Shown piece after piece: positions 10,468 to 22,612 of a DNA stretch of 64,000 nucleotides (position 1 is the stretch's first letter; every line of letters starts with the position of its first letter). Below the pieces are notes generated by a model, which was not told the DNA's origin, did no database searches, and worked only from the letters and a program-made list of their open reading frames with translations. This DNA is from Linanthus parryae. Taxonomy: Eukaryota; Streptophyta; Magnoliopsida; Ericales; Polemoniaceae. The stretch covers positions 67,006,991-67,070,990 of the forward strand of contig JALGPY010000003.1 in the NCBI GenBank assembly GCA_023055425.1. The letters run 5' to 3'. The position numbers were made by a program, and so were the translations under genes.

Positions 10468-13400
10468 CTAGAGCCAATCTGGCGCATCTCGTATGCCCAT
10501 ACTCCTAGTGTGCCCTTCATGCTTCCACTGCGTGAGAGGCTTCGTAAGCGGGTCTGACAGATTATCATCTGTAGGAATCTTGCATATCCGAACGTCTCCT
10601 CTATCGATGATATCTCGAATCAGATGAAACTTCCTGAGCACGTGCTTGGACTTCTGGTGCGATCTGGGTTCCTTTGATTGCGCGATCGCCCCAGTGTTGT
10701 CACAGAACAACTCCACTGGATCCGCAATGCTAGGGACCACACCAAGTTCAAAAACAAATTTTCTGATCCAAACAGCCTCCTTTGTTGCGCCATTTGCAGC
10801 AATGTACTCAGCCTCTGTTGTAGAATCAGCTACCGTCTCTTGCTTGGAACTCTTCCAGCTCACCGCTGCTCCATTCAGGCAAAACACATATCCCGATTGT
10901 GATCTAAAGTCATCTCTGTTGGTTTGGAAGCTTGCATCAGTGTAACCCCTTACACGCAACTCTTCCTCACCGCCAAATATCAAGAAAGCATCCTTAGTTC
11001 TTCTCAAGTACTTTAGGATGTTCTTGACTGCAATCCAGTGACTCTCACCTGGATTGGATTGGTATCTGCTTGTCATACTCAAGGCATATGACACATCTGG
11101 TCTAGTACATAACATGGCGTACATGATAGATCATATGGCCGAGGCATAGGGAATCCTACTCATGCGTTCCTTCTCAATCTCATTGGAAGGACAACCACTC
11201 TTCGAAAGAGTGATTCCATGTGACATGGGCAAGAATCCCTTCTTGGAATCTTGCATGTTGAACCGCTTCAACGCCTTGTCAATATATGTACTTTGACTTA
11301 GGCCTAGAAACCTCTTAGATCTATCTCTATAGATTTTTATACCGAGTATATAGGCTACTTCCCCTAAGTCCTTCATTGAGAAACACTTTCCTAGCCAATC
11401 TTTCACAGATTGCAGCATGGGAATGTCATTTCCAATGAGTAGTATGTCATCCACATACAAGACCAGAAAAGCTACAGAGCTCCCACTAACCTTCTTGTAG
11501 ACACAAGACTCATCTTCGTTTCTGATGAAGCCAAACTCTTTGACCACTTCATCAAAACGTCGATTCCAACTCCTAGAAGCTTGCTTCAATCCATAAATGG
11601 ACCGTTGCAGCTTACAGACTTTGTTGGCTTGCTTTGGATCCTCAAAACCCTCCGGCTGTATCATATACACGTCCTCGAGGAGATTCCCATAAAGGAATGC
11701 TGTTTTGACATCCATCTGCCAAATCTCATAGTCGTGGTATGCTGCAATCGCAAGTAGGATTCGGATGGATTTGGTCATAGCGACTGGTGAAAAGGTTTCA
11801 TCATAGTCAATACCATGAATCTGTCTGAATCCTTTAGCCACCAATCGGCCCTTATAGGTAATCACATTACCATCCATGTCGATCTTCTTCTTGAAGACCC
11901 ACTTGCACCCTATGGGCCGCGCCCCATCGGGTGGTTCCACCAAAGTCCATACTTTGTTGGTATACATGGATTCCATCTCGGATCTCATGGCTTCCAGCCA
12001 CTTCTGAGAGTCTGGGCCACTCATGGCCTCCTCATAGGTAGTAGGCTCATCATCTATGAGCATCGTGTCACCGGAATCGGTTACGAGAAGTCCATACCTC
12101 TCGGGTTCCTGGCGCACTCTACTAGATCTACGAAGCTCTTGTGTTACCTGAACAGGTGGCTCCACAACTGCTTGTGTTTCCTGTTCATGTTCCATAATCG
12201 GATCAGTGATTTGTGGTTCTTGAACTTCTTCAAGTTCTACATTCCTCCCACTTGCTTCTTTAGAGACAAACTCTCTTTCTAGAAACACGCCTGTCTGAGC
12301 AACAAACACTTTGTTCTCGGTTGGATTGTAGAAGTAGTATCCCTTAGTTTCCTTAGGGTACCCCACAAACTTACACTTATCCGATTTAGGCCCTAGCTTG
12401 TCTGATTGTAAACGTTTTACATAGACATCGCAGCCCCAAATCCTCATGAACGACAGTGTGGGACGCCTCCCACTCCACATCTCATATGGTGTCTTCACGA
12501 CTGATTTAGATGGAACACGGTTAATGGTGAAAGCTGCACTTAATAGAGCGTAGCCCCAAAATGATAATGGAAGATCGGTTTGACACATCATAGATCGAAC
12601 CATATCCAATAGGGTTCGATTCCTCCTCTCGGACACGCCATTCCATTGTGGCGTTCCGGGTGGAGTGAGTTGGGACACGATCCCACACTCTTTAAGATAG
12701 TCGTCAAACTCTTGGCTCAAGTATTCTCCTCCACGATCCGATCGTAGAGCCTTGATACTTTTGCCAAGTTGCTTCTCTACTTCATTCTTGAATTATTTGA
12801 ACACTTCAAAGGATTCAGATTTTGCCCTCATAAGGTACACAAATCCATATCTACTGTAATCATCAGTAAACGTAATGAAGTAGACATAACCACCCGTGGC
12901 AGGCGTGGCAAATGGTCCACACACATCGGTATGTATGAGCGCCAATTGCCCACTAGTCCTCTCACATTTCTTATTGAAAGGGGACTTTGTCATTTTTCCC
13001 AATAAACAAGCCTCACATGTCTCATATGATTCAAAATCAAATGAGTCTAGTAATCCATCCTTATGGAGTCTAGATACATGTTTCTCATTTATGTGGCCTA
13101 AACGACAATGCCATAAATAAGCAGGATTTAAATCATTTATTTTAATCCGCTTGGTATTAATGTTGTAGACAGGATTGCTTGGATCAAGGACATAAAGTCC
13201 ATTAAATAATTGCGCACTAAAATAGTGAATATTATTCAAATAAAAGGAACAACAATTGTTCTTTATTGAAATAATAAAACCATCCTTGTCCAAACAAGAA
13301 ATAGAAATAATGTTTCTGCTCATAGCAGGCACAAAATAGCAATTATTTAATTCTAAAACTAATCCTGAAGGCAGAGATAGCTCGCACACGCCTATGGCCA

Positions 13401-13550
13401 ACGCAGCAACATTTGCTCCATTCCCAACGCGCAGATCTACCTCCCCTTTAGCCAATCTTTTACTTCTCTTTAGATCCTGCCTATTTCGACAAATATGAGA
13501 TCCACATCCAGTATCTAATACCCATGATGTAGAGACAGTTAAATTGACAT
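10468..13550 (-). pseudogene. Copia-B pol: protease, integrase, RT, RNase H
   Basis: Reading the minus strand from 13550, the protease motif LDTGCGSHIC comes first. The integrase zinc region (WHCRLGHINEKH...CEACLLGK) and the rve core follow (IHTDVCGP, SDRGGEY, WNGVSERRNRTL, so the D, D and E positions are visible). RT carries LYVDDILLIG, and RNase H has YTDASFQTNRDD and TTEAEYIAA. A TAA near 12795 interrupts integrase. A TGA at about 11129-11131 sits between RT and RNase H where Gly is expected (a G-to-T change). The final frame ends at 10468, close to the 3' LTR, as usual for copia. Confidence 0.9.
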
Positions 13551-14417
13551 CTACAAAAAAATACCTGGTGGTGGTGGAATCACTATTCCAAGCCTCTTGT
13601 CCTCCAGATATTTTGGGCAGTTCGTCCTCCAGTGTCCAGGCTGACTGCAGTAGTGAAACTCACCTTTAGTCACGGCCTTGGCAATGCCACCAACAGGCTT
13701 AAGGGCAGGTTCCTTGGACTTGGCAACTGACTTGCCTTTGCCCTTGGAGGAAGAGGCAAACCTTTTGCCCTTTCCTTTCTGTACCATCATTATGGCCTTG
13801 CCCTTACCCTTGTTGATGCTCTGTTCAGCCGTCCTCAACATGTTGAGCAAATCTGGCAGTGGTTTAACGATCTCGTTCATGTTATAGTTCATAATGAACT
13901 GTCCATAACTCTCGGGCAACGATTTCAACACGAGATCGGTTGCCAACTCTTGGCCGACCGGGAACCCTAGTTGGGCGAGATTCTCCAAGTACCCGATCAT
14001 TCGGAGTACATGGGGTCCCACCGGGTTCCCTTCTGCCAGATGACATTTGAACAGTGCCTTTGAGACCTCATACCTCTCTACCCTCGCCTGCTCTTGGAAG
14101 AGCTGCTTTAGATGTTCGATCATATCGACATCATTCATGTTTTCGTGTTGCTTCTGAAGCTCAGAAGTCATGGTGCAAAGCATTAGGCAGGCCGCATCAT
14201 TAGCGTCATCAACACGCTTTTGATACGCCTTTAAGGCAGTAGGTGTTTGGTTCTCTGGACCTTCTGGAACATGCTCCACTATTGCGTACAGTTTCTTCTC
14301 TTGCTTGAGAACAATTCTCAAGTTTCTGTACCAATCAAGAAAGTTGGTTCCAGAGAGCTTGTCCTTCTCAAGGACAGATCGTAGGGAATGTTGTGAACTC
14401 GATGAGTTGTTTGCCAT
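13551..14417 (-). pseudogene. gag: Copia-B gag
   Basis: About 288 codons from the ATG at 14417 (MANNSSSSQHSLRS). A copia-type gag (UBN2-like) follows, with LSGTNFLDWYRNLRIVLKQ near the N-terminus and a basic K/G-rich stretch around residues 215-245. The C-terminal knuckle reads FHYCSQPGHWRTNC: the first Cys of CX2CX4HX4C is replaced by Phe, so zinc binding is probably impaired. It ends TTG TAG inside a T7 run. Protease continues in another frame from the same run, so a frameshift (programmed or mutational) would be needed to make Gag-Pol. An upstream in-frame start at 14447 is less likely because the extension is not gag-like. Confidence 0.87.
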
Positions 14418-16088
14418 TTGGAATTCTACAAAAAGGAAAATACACAAATTTTAGTATTTGTGAATTTTGACTATATTTCATAATGGCTAGTTTATTAAAT
14501 ATAGCTCCCACTATTTTTCTACGGATTAATAACACTCAAGATATTAATGCGGAAAATATCCTTATATTTTCTAGTGGGCCAAGATCCATCTTTCATCTCC
14601 TTATGAGCTTGCTTTGGCAAGTCACCCATAATTTGACTACTTTAGGTAGGAACAATTCCAATTGCATCCCATATGCAACTCTTGGTTCAATCGGGCAAAT
14701 AACTCCTTATTTATCCATCCATATGGATAATCCCAATTGATCCTCTAGGTTTCTTAATCAAATTAATGCCTAGTTGTGTTCAACCTCTTATCTAAACAAT
14801 TGCACATAGTTACGTGCCATCGCATTCCATCATTATGAACCAAGTCGCCATGCTTTGGCACGCACGAACTTGATAAATAATGATGATAATGAGTGTTTAA
14901 ATAACGAGAAGGCAAGAACACAATATTGAACTTTTGAGGGATTTTGAATTCAATTCTTTTAATTGTTTTGTTGATCAATATCAACTAATCTATCTATTTG
15001 AGTTTGGACACAACTCCAAATAATAGATCCGGGTTGTCTAATTATCTTATTATCCTAATTGCATGCATCATTCATACACCAACCACACAAATAATAAGAC
15101 AATAAATAAACAACCAAAAAATAGAAATTAAACGTGATGTGGATATGACCTTTTCTAGACTAAGATAATTCCAAGCCAATGGAATTATCTATGAACCCTA
15201 AGCAAACACATCTCCATGCGTCTTGATCTTTTGGTCCATCCTTCATAGTCTTGTGGATTGCTCCATGCTCCATGCTCCATCTTTTGTGGCTTCTTTGGCT
15301 TTGGGCTTCTTTTCTCCAATCTTGGCTAACAATCTACTTTATCTAGCACTAGCTAATATCTATACTAAATAAAATAAATCTCACAAGTTGAGAAAAAAAA
15401 ATGGCACTCAGGCCATAAAACCCTAATTAATTATTACAATTAATTGATCAGCTCGCAGGCCGTAAAACCAAACCACAAAATTAAACATCCACATCAAACC
15501 ACATCCTAAGGCCATATCCAATCACCATGCGATTTGCACATAAACAGTTAAAATCCAATTTTAACGCGCTTGGTCAATTTTAATTGATTTTTAGGATTTC
15601 TAGGGTTAAAACGGTCCATGGGCCCAACAATCCAATTGCCCGGGCCCATTAAGTGAACCACAAGGCCCTAGGGCCGGCCCGGCCCAAAACCCGCAAGCTA
15701 GGCCCGCGGGTTAGGGCCGCCCGGCCCCTTAGGGAGGCCAAGCTTGGGCGGCAAGCAAGGGGGCGGTCCCTAGGGGGGGGGGGCGAACCTCCTTATGGGA
15801 GTTGTTTCCAAAACAACTCTCTTGCTTGGTGCCCAAGTTTGGTTGTTTCCTTGTTTTGGGAGAACTCCTTCTTCCCCAAGGATGCCCAAACCCTAGATCT
15901 AAGATCCTAAAGTTTCTCAAACTCACCAATTCATGCATCCAATGCAAAAATTGGATCTTGTTATGATTAATTATTGACAAATTGCATCCCATGCTTGATT
16001 TGTCTTGTTTTACGCGATAAACAATCAAATTAAGGTGTAAAACAACTAAAACGTAACACATAAACCACGTTTATGCTCTACGACCTGT
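14418..16088 (-). other. 5' leader of copia-B (about 1.6 kb)
   Basis: A long untranslated leader between the primer site and gag on the minus strand. It includes a GGCCC-rich stretch around 15600-15730 and an 11-G homopolymer at 15773-15783. The short open frames in it show no domain or repeat of interest. Long leaders are usual in Angela-type elements. Confidence 0.7.
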
Positions 16089-16102
16089 GGCTCTGATACC
16101 AC
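16089..16102 (-). promoter_or_regulatory. Primer-binding site of copia-B
   Basis: On the minus strand TGGTATCAGAGCC follows the 5' LTR after a one- or two-base spacer. It matches the 3' end of initiator methionine tRNA, the usual copia primer. Confidence 0.9.
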
Positions 16103-16484
16103 TGTAGGGTTTTGATTCATGGATCGCACAACGGAAGCATAATCAAACATAAACCATGCAAAACCCTCCAAGGATCACAAGTCTAGAGACATAACGATAG
16201 TAAAGGTTAGAAATCATAAACACACCTTTGGGTTCTCCTTGATGACTTCAAACGCGAATAATGTCACGTTCTCTATAGTTGATCCACGCCTAGAGTTGAT
16301 CCTAGATCTCCCAAACTCCTTGGTGCTAGCCCGGATTAGGAAGAGGAAGAACGAATCACCCAAAACGAGACCCAAAAGAGGGCTTCGGCCTCTTTTGGCC
16401 GACGGGGACGAGGGCGGCGGCAAGGGGCGGCGTCGGGCCCTCCTTGTTGCTTGCTCTCTCTCCTTTGTTCTCTCCCACTCTTGT

Positions 16485-18818
16485 TGTAACAGGCTAAGCC
16501 GGAATCCCAGGGGTGTCACTCCGTACCCGGGGTTAAATCCGAATACAAGGAGGTTTTACAACAGAAATTCCAAACCAAATCCATAAAAATATTTAATTAA
16601 AACTTAAAACTTGTCTTGCCACAAATATGGGCATTATTCCAAATCTAATAAAATCCAAACTACTAACAAATGTTCAAATAAAACTAAATTTAAATGATAA
16701 TACTAGCGTGAGTCGCGTTTTCCCCTCGGGCCATGCTCCCATCTAACCTGTGGTGCAGAAAACAAAAAGAGAACACCACAGTTCCAAAAGTCAGCGGAAA
16801 TACTGAGTAAGTAACACCCAAGCATGTAAAACGATTATGAAGAAATTTACAAATCATGAAGTATTTTGTAGAAGTTTAAATAAAATCAAGTGGTAACTAA
16901 AGCTTTGACACTTATGAGAAATAAAGAGATATTTCAATTCCAATCTTCGTATTAGGGGATTCCAAATTCATATTTTTCCCATTCAAAATTCCAAAATCCA
17001 TGTTATTAACTTGTTGATACGGGGAAAAATCAACCAACCACTTCGCAAGCATCCAAGACCTTAAGTGTCGACACCCCCTTACAGACTTCTTGCGGCCAGA
17101 AGAGTGAGTACAAGGAGCTATCCGGGGACTTGCAACCGGATTAAATAAATTAAATTGAACGAGAGACCGAAGTCAACACGCCCAATGCCAATAGTAACCA
17201 TACAACAACAATCATCCCCGTACAACTCTTCCACTTTACGTTATCATCGATTATTAGATTGAAGTGATATTTTCAGAGAACATTTCAATTCGAAACAAGT
17301 ATTCAAGCAACACGTATTTTGCATAAAATCATTTTGAGACAAATAGGAATGAAAACGTTTGACACGAAAAGAGGAATGGGCGCTAGGCCTGGCATGTTTA
17401 CTTACCTCAACAAATAGCAATCACAGCAAATCAATCGTAGTATTCGACGTATCCTTCGTCGGAGAATTCGTTTCCTACAATTCGATAATATTCTAATCAA
17501 TTATCGCTAACACACAAATACAAACAAGTCCTATATGCAATGCAAGTGTAATCCCCCTTATTATTTCCCCAAACTTTAATAATAATAATTCTATTGTTAA
17601 AACGTGATTTATAGGACTATTGTTTACTAACATAAACATAGCTTATAATATTATCTAATCTAAATTCCTCTTTTATTACTATAAAACATAACCCAATAAT
17701 TTTTTTTTTCGAAATATTAACTTTTAAACAAGAAAATAACTTCCTAAATAAATAATTCTCAAGTGTTTTAATAAGGCTTTCAAACCCTCAAAACTTCTCT
17801 TTCAAATTTTGAGTGTAGAGTAGTAAAAAAAATAGTTGCTATCTATGAGACTCGAACTCCAAACCAACCCAACACTAACAGTTAACTTTAACCACTGAGC
17901 CACTACCCAACTTGTGTTTTCTACCCATATAAAAATCTTATGTATTAACAGTTAACTTAATGCTTAATAAAAAAAAAGAAACAAACTGATGTTGAAATAG
18001 AAGAAGAAAACATACGGGTTTTGTTACCCGAACAGTGACGAGGACGACGACGATGGTGACGATGGGTGGTGGCGACGGTGGTGGCGACGCCAGTGACGGA
18101 GGCGGGGACCGGCGACGGGGTGAACGGCGGCGGCGGAGGCTCGGCCGGACCTGGGTTCGCTCGTCGGACTCGGCTCCGGCTGGGTTTGCTCGGCGCGAAA
18201 CAGAGCAGCGAGATTGAGAGAGAGTAAGAGCGAGAGAGAGAGATCTTTGTGGTGGGTTTTGGTGTGGGTTTCGTTTCTGATTTCACAGGGTATTTATAGG
18301 CTTCAATTCGAAGAATCCGGCGAAGAGGAGGATTCCTCCGGGTTGATTTTTGATTCCGAATTGGTTCACTATTTTGGGCGAAATTGGTTTCTTGGTGCTA
18401 AAGAATCGATCTATGTCGAATAGGGAGTGTATTGGGACGGAAATTGGAAGATTTGGAGTAGAATTTGGTGTTGGTGGGTGTTTGGGTCGAAGAAGGAGAA
18501 GAACACATCTCCTGTTACTACCAGGAGAGGAAGAAGATGATATTTATGGGTTAAAGACACTTTCACCCCCCTTAGTTAGTTAAAAGACACTTTTTACCCA
18601 CCAGAATTATATTAACTGCACTATTTAAGTTACGAAAAAGACACTAAAGCCCCCTAAAGCTTAAAACAATAGAAAGTAACTTTTAAATAATTAAACTAAT
18701 ACCCAAAACTTAAACTAACATTATTTTAACACCTAATATGGTTATAAAATACCCGTTTTAATAAACTAAAACTTAATATTTGTTAAAAATACCCGTTTCT
18801 AAATAACGGGGTATTTCA
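16485..18818 (-). mobile_element. Solo LTR of a Tekay-type gypsy element, minus orientation
   Basis: A 2334-bp segment with TG...CA ends (TGTAACAGGC and GGTATTTCA) is flanked by a perfect 5-bp duplication, cttgt (16480-16484 and 18819-18823), and has no internal region. Read on the minus strand it starts TGAAATACCCCG and ends GTTACA, like the Tekay LTRs at 32735 and 56806. It holds the same splice module: mini-exon 17406-17474 (acceptor TTGTAG, donor GAG|GTAAG) and an acceptor before GTTAGATGG. A GC-rich stretch (18030-18200) gives open frames on both strands that I regard as leader sequence rather than genes. It arose by LTR-LTR recombination. Confidence 0.9.
17406..17474 (-). promoter_or_regulatory. 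Candidate LTR mini-exon (69 nt) in the solo LTR
   Basis: On the minus strand: acceptor GAATTGTAG, then GAAACGAATTCTCCGACG, and at the other end TTGTTGAG|GTAAGTAAACATGCC, a consensus donor. It matches the Tekay mini-exon at 34051-34119 in length and in the donor-side sequence. Confidence 0.55.
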
Positions 18819-19872
18819 CTTGTTATGTTCACTAATGAGCATAATTTATTAGGAAGGAAGGAAGGAGGGTCCTTTATATAGTCCAACAACTCCTTGTTAA
18901 CTACCTAAAGGACTTATTCTAGTCCAACTAGAATTCAATTTAGTCCCTTCCTTGCAAATTAGTCCCTACTAAGTTTGCAAGGGTTTGCAAAGTGATTTTT
19001 CTAATTAATTAATCCAATTAATTAATTCTCAAATCTAGTTCAACTCTATATAGCGTGTGACCCCATAGGTTCTATCTAGTTGGTAGCAACTATTTGCTAA
19101 TATGGAGTGGTTTCTAGCAAAACATCCATTCTAGCCAACTAATAGAATAGTCATCTTGACAACCTTTGTACAAGTAATTGTCTCATCCCTTTGCCTCCAT
19201 ATCCGGATTGGACACGAGACATACAAGTCACACTCGTATATCCAATCCATAGTTTCTCGATCCATGGGAATAGCCTTATTCGTGCAAATAACATCAATAT
19301 CCTATATTGATTTATTTGAGTCTGGCCAGACATTCTATAAGCACTATCCCTCGAGTGGCCTAGGATATTTGCTCCCGTTATGTGGGAGGGACAAATCCTC
19401 TCTACGTCCACTACGATCTCTAAGCTTGCTTCTCATTGTATCCAGTACACGCCTTTATAACTACCCAGTTACGGTGTAGCGTTTAACGCTACCAAGATCA
19501 CAATGATCCACAACTAGAATATCTAGTGACTTCAAGTCTAAGGATGACAATACCATTGCACCGCGAGAAGCGCTTGTGACTCAATATAACATGTATGTAG
19601 CCTTCTCGGAGATGGGTCAATCCAGTGCAACATTCCGTAATGCACACCTATGTGTTGGATCATGATATCTCCATATCAATCAAACCCCATACTAGTCTAT
19701 AGATGATTGTCCTAGTAATCATTATACTTGACTAGGGATATTTAAGATAAACAACACATTTGTAAATCTAAGGACTTCATTATATTAAATATCCAATAAA
19801 TAATAAATGAATTTTCTAGCCATATACAAATTCATACTAAACTAGATTGCCTCTAGGGCATCTATTCCAACA

Positions 19873-21096
19873 GGAACATCACCACCTAGATCTTGAGCAA
19901 TTGGATGTCAAAACAGCTTTTCTACATGGAGAGCTGGAGGACGAGATATACATGAGCCAATCGGAAGGGTTCCAAGTTTCCGGAAGAGAGAACCACATGT
20001 GCAAGCTGAAGAGATTCTCTACGGACTTAAACAGTCGTCTCGGCAATGGTACAAGAGGTTTGACAACTTCATGTTGAAGATTGGTTACCACAGGTGCGAG
20101 TATGATTGCTGCGGTGTATCACAAAGAGTTGCATAGTGGATCATGTATTTACCTAGTTCTGTGTATGTGGATGATATTCTGATTGCAACTCGGAATATCA
20201 AGGACATTATAGAACTGAAGAGGCCCCTTAGCGCGGAATTCGAGATGAAGGATCTGGGAGCTGCTCGGAAGATATTGGGAGTTGAGATCTATAGAGATAG
20301 GAAGAAAAAGAAGCTTTTTCAATCACAACAGGGATACATCAAGAAGATCTTGGCAAGGTTCGGGATGTTATCAGCTAAATCTATAGATACTCCTATGGCA
20401 ACTAACAACAAACTAGGAATGTACACCGTTCAGATCGAGGAGGAGAAGGAGTACATGTCCAAGGTTCCATATGCTAGCGCAGTTGGAAGTCTCATGTATG
20501 CTATGGTCTGTACTCGACCGGACATAGCATTCGTGGCTCATCCGGGTAGGGACCATTGGCAGGCGGTGAAGCGGATATTCAGGTACCTTAAGGGTACGTC
20601 AGACATTGGCCTATGTTATGGGGCTAGTGGAAACATCTTGGTAGCTGGATTCTCGTATGCGGACTATGGAGGGGATATTGTTAGTAGAAGATCAATGACA
20701 GGCTATGTGTTTGCTCTGGGAGCATCTGTTGTAAGTTGGAAGGCTACGCTACAGCCGACGGTGACTTTGTTCACCACAGAGGCGGAGTATATGGCTCTAA
20801 CAGATGCAGCAAAGGAGGCAATCTGGCTTAAGGGAATGGTCAATGATCTAGGGCTACATCAAGATCAGGCGATAGTCTACTGTGATAGCTTGAGTGCAAT
20901 TTTCTTGACTAAGTACCAGGTTCATCATGAAAGGACCAAGCATATTGACGTCAGGTATCATTTTCTGAGAAGTGAGAGCAGGATCAAGGTAATGAAGGTG
21001 GGGACTGCTGACAACCGCGCGGATATGTTCACCAAGCCGGTTCCAAGGAGCAAGTTCCAGCATTGTCTGGAATTGCTCAGCATTATGAGCCAGTGA
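19873..21096 (+). pseudogene. Copia-A reverse transcriptase (rest) and RNase H
   Basis: Resumes RT with EQLDVKTAFLHGELEDEIYM, then carries SVYVDDILIATRN (the YVDD catalytic box), FEMKDLGAARKILGVEI and PYASAVGSLMYAMVCTRPD. A frameshift lies near 20080-20140. A small deletion after RPDIAFV removes the usual VSRYMSNPG block. RNase H retains TEAEYMALTDAAKEA and YCDSLSAI, but the first acidic block reads SYADYGGDI, where a DSDYAGD-like motif is usual. It ends at 21096 before a 140-bp spacer and the 3' LTR. Confidence 0.9.
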
Positions 21097-21237
21097 ACCC
21101 TTAGGGGCATGTCGGACCCGGCGTGGTCCAATGAGTCTCTGTGACGGGAGACATCAGGAGGAGAGAAGAAAAGCTTTGTTTGCAAGGAGGAGGAAGACTT
21201 TGTTGCAGACTAGAGACTTCAAGTCAAGGTGGAGATT

Positions 21238-21672
21238 TGTTAAGATAGTGCCTTGAAGAGGGAAGTCGAACAATGGAGCAACAAGTGTCAAAGGGAACCA
21301 AGGATCAGACTTTGTTCTCGTGAGAACATAATTCTGTTCATGTGAACATGTTCCCGTGAGAACAGATTTATGTTCATGCGAACATGCTCCTGCAAACAGA
21401 ACGACTGTTCATGCGAACAACATCCTGAGGCGGCAAATAAGGATGGAAACGTTTCCTTATGGCCTAGGGTCGGTTTTGGGGACTATAAAAGAGTCATTTG
21501 GGGTCCTAGTATTGTATGTAAACATCTTTGAACGTTCTCCTCAGTTGAATAAATGTCTTTCTTGCCCGTGGACATAGTTAGCTCGATTTGAGCTAGCGAA
21601 CCACGTTAAATTGTGTGTTTGCATCTTTTCTTGACTATTCGTGAGGTGAGAGCGATCATAAGTTGCATAACA
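21238..21672 (+). repeat. 3' LTR of copia-A
   Basis: Starts TGTTAAGATAG after the purine-rich AAGGTGGAGATT and ends near GCATAACA at 21672. It has a TATA box (CTATAAAAG, 21483-21491) and, upstream of it, a cluster of GTTC...GAAC inverted motifs (21314-21418). The exact right border is uncertain by a few bases because an Angela-like LTR fragment begins in the same CATAACAGATAC stretch. The 5' LTR is outside the window, so the TSD cannot be tested. Confidence 0.75.
21314..21418 (+). promoter_or_regulatory. Array of GTTC...GAAC palindromes in copia-A U3
   Basis: Inverted motifs occur at 21314-21327 (gttctcgtgagaac), 21336-21347 (gttcatgtgaac), 21350-21363 (gttcccgtgagaac), 21372-21383 and 21407-21418 (gttcatgcgaac), with a decayed one at 21386-21397. 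The array lies about 65-170 bp upstream of the TATA box, an enhancer-like position. The binding factor is unknown. Confidence 0.5.
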
Positions 21673-22612
21673 GATACGGATTACACAGCGGAATAAACAA
21701 TAATCAATTCCGTCCAATACCCTCCAAGGATCACAGGACTAGAACTCATAACGATGGTAAATGTTAGGAACATCATGTACCTTGTTTGTCTCCTTTGATG
21801 ACTTCATGTGAAATATTGTCCACGTCTCTATGGAAATCCACTCCTAGGATTGCTCCGGATCCTTCTCACGCCTTTGTGCTAGCTAGGGAAGAATGAGGAA
21901 GAAGAAGATCACGCATACAAGAGCATTGAGCCGTGCCACAAGGGGTGGCCGACGGGACCCATGGGGGTGGACGGGTAGAGGCTGAGCCTCTTCTTGTCTC
22001 TCTCCTTGCTTTGTTCTCTCTCACAATATTGATCCAACATTATTATAAAATAATCTAGGAGTTCCCTTATATAATTAATAACTCCTTATTAACTACATAT
22101 TAGCCACAATCCTAATCCTGTCCTTACACGGATTAGTCCACCTTGCAAATTAGTCCTACGAAATTTGCATGTGGTTGCGTATTGATCATTCTATTTAATT
22201 AGTCTAACTAATTAATTCCCAAGTCCGGTTTAATCCATAGGGAGTGTGACCCCATATGTTTCTACTTAGCTGGTAGTAACAATTACTAACATAGAGCGGT
22301 GTCTAGAAACACATCAATACCACCCAACTAATAAAAACAGTCAGTAATCCGACAAACCTTATGAACAATGTTACCGTATTGTATTATCCCTTTGTGTCCA
22401 TATCTGGATTGGACATGAGACATACAAGTCACACTCGTATATCCAATTCATATTTTCTCGATCATGGGAATAGTCTATCCATGCAGATAACATCAATATC
22501 CTATATTGATTTATCTGAGTCTCGCTAGACATTCTATAAGCCCTACCACTCGAGTGGTCGTGGATATTTGCTCCCGTTATGTGGGAGGGAAAAATCCTAT
22601 CTACATCACTAC
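21664..22612 (-). repeat. Angela-like LTR fragment (minus), diverged
   Basis: It follows the copia-B LTR in order at reduced identity: CCCTCCAAGGATCAC, a TTGATGACTTCA segment, a GACCCCATA segment and TTTGCTCCCGTTATGTGGGAGG. It stops near 22606-22612, where the SIRE gag frame begins. The last third of the LTR is missing, and no partner LTR is seen, so this is a truncated remnant of a related family. Confidence 0.75.

Larger units (their letters stand above)
9049..19872 (-). mobile_element. Copia-B: Angela-like Ty1/copia element, minus strand
   Basis: LTRs are at 9049-10453 and 16103-19872; the latter is interrupted by a solo LTR. TSD is ggaac. The primer site TGGTATCAGAG lies on the minus strand next to the right LTR, and gag, protease, integrase, RT and RNase H follow in copia order on the minus strand. 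The LTR start (minus strand TGTTG...ATGCCCTAGAGGCAAT) and RT/RNase H motifs resemble the Angela branch. At least two stops and one gag/pol frame change make it non-functional as it stands. Confidence 0.93.
16103..19872 (-). repeat. 5' LTR of copia-B, split by a solo LTR
   Basis: The two parts (16103-16484 and 18819-19872) together align with the left LTR 9049-10453 over its whole length. The break lies in the CACTCTTGT|TATGTTCAC segment, where cttgt is duplicated around the insertion. Outer borders are TGTAGGG and CCAACA. Confidence 0.93.
1..21672 (+). mobile_element. Copia-A: Ty1/copia element, plus strand, split by two insertions
   Basis: Three separated coding segments (1-246, 7701-9048, 19873-21096) join in the order expected for copia pol: pre-integrase zinc region, integrase, reverse transcriptase, RNase H. 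They are followed by a purine-rich tract and a 3' LTR starting TGTTAAGATAG at 21238. The breaks coincide with the edges of two elements that each have a 5-bp target-site duplication (ctagg and ggaac). The 5' LTR, gag and protease lie left of the window. Several frameshifts and small deletions show it is dead. I do not assign a lineage with confidence; an Ivana/Tork-like copia is possible. Confidence 0.9.

Noticed and set aside
15773..15783. Run of eleven G in the copia-B leader
   Set aside because: Homopolymer length is prone to sequencing error, and the site has no clear role.
17957..18583. GC-rich frames on both strands within the solo LTR
   Set aside because: They lie wholly inside an LTR, have no domain and are not conserved in the related Tekay LTRs.
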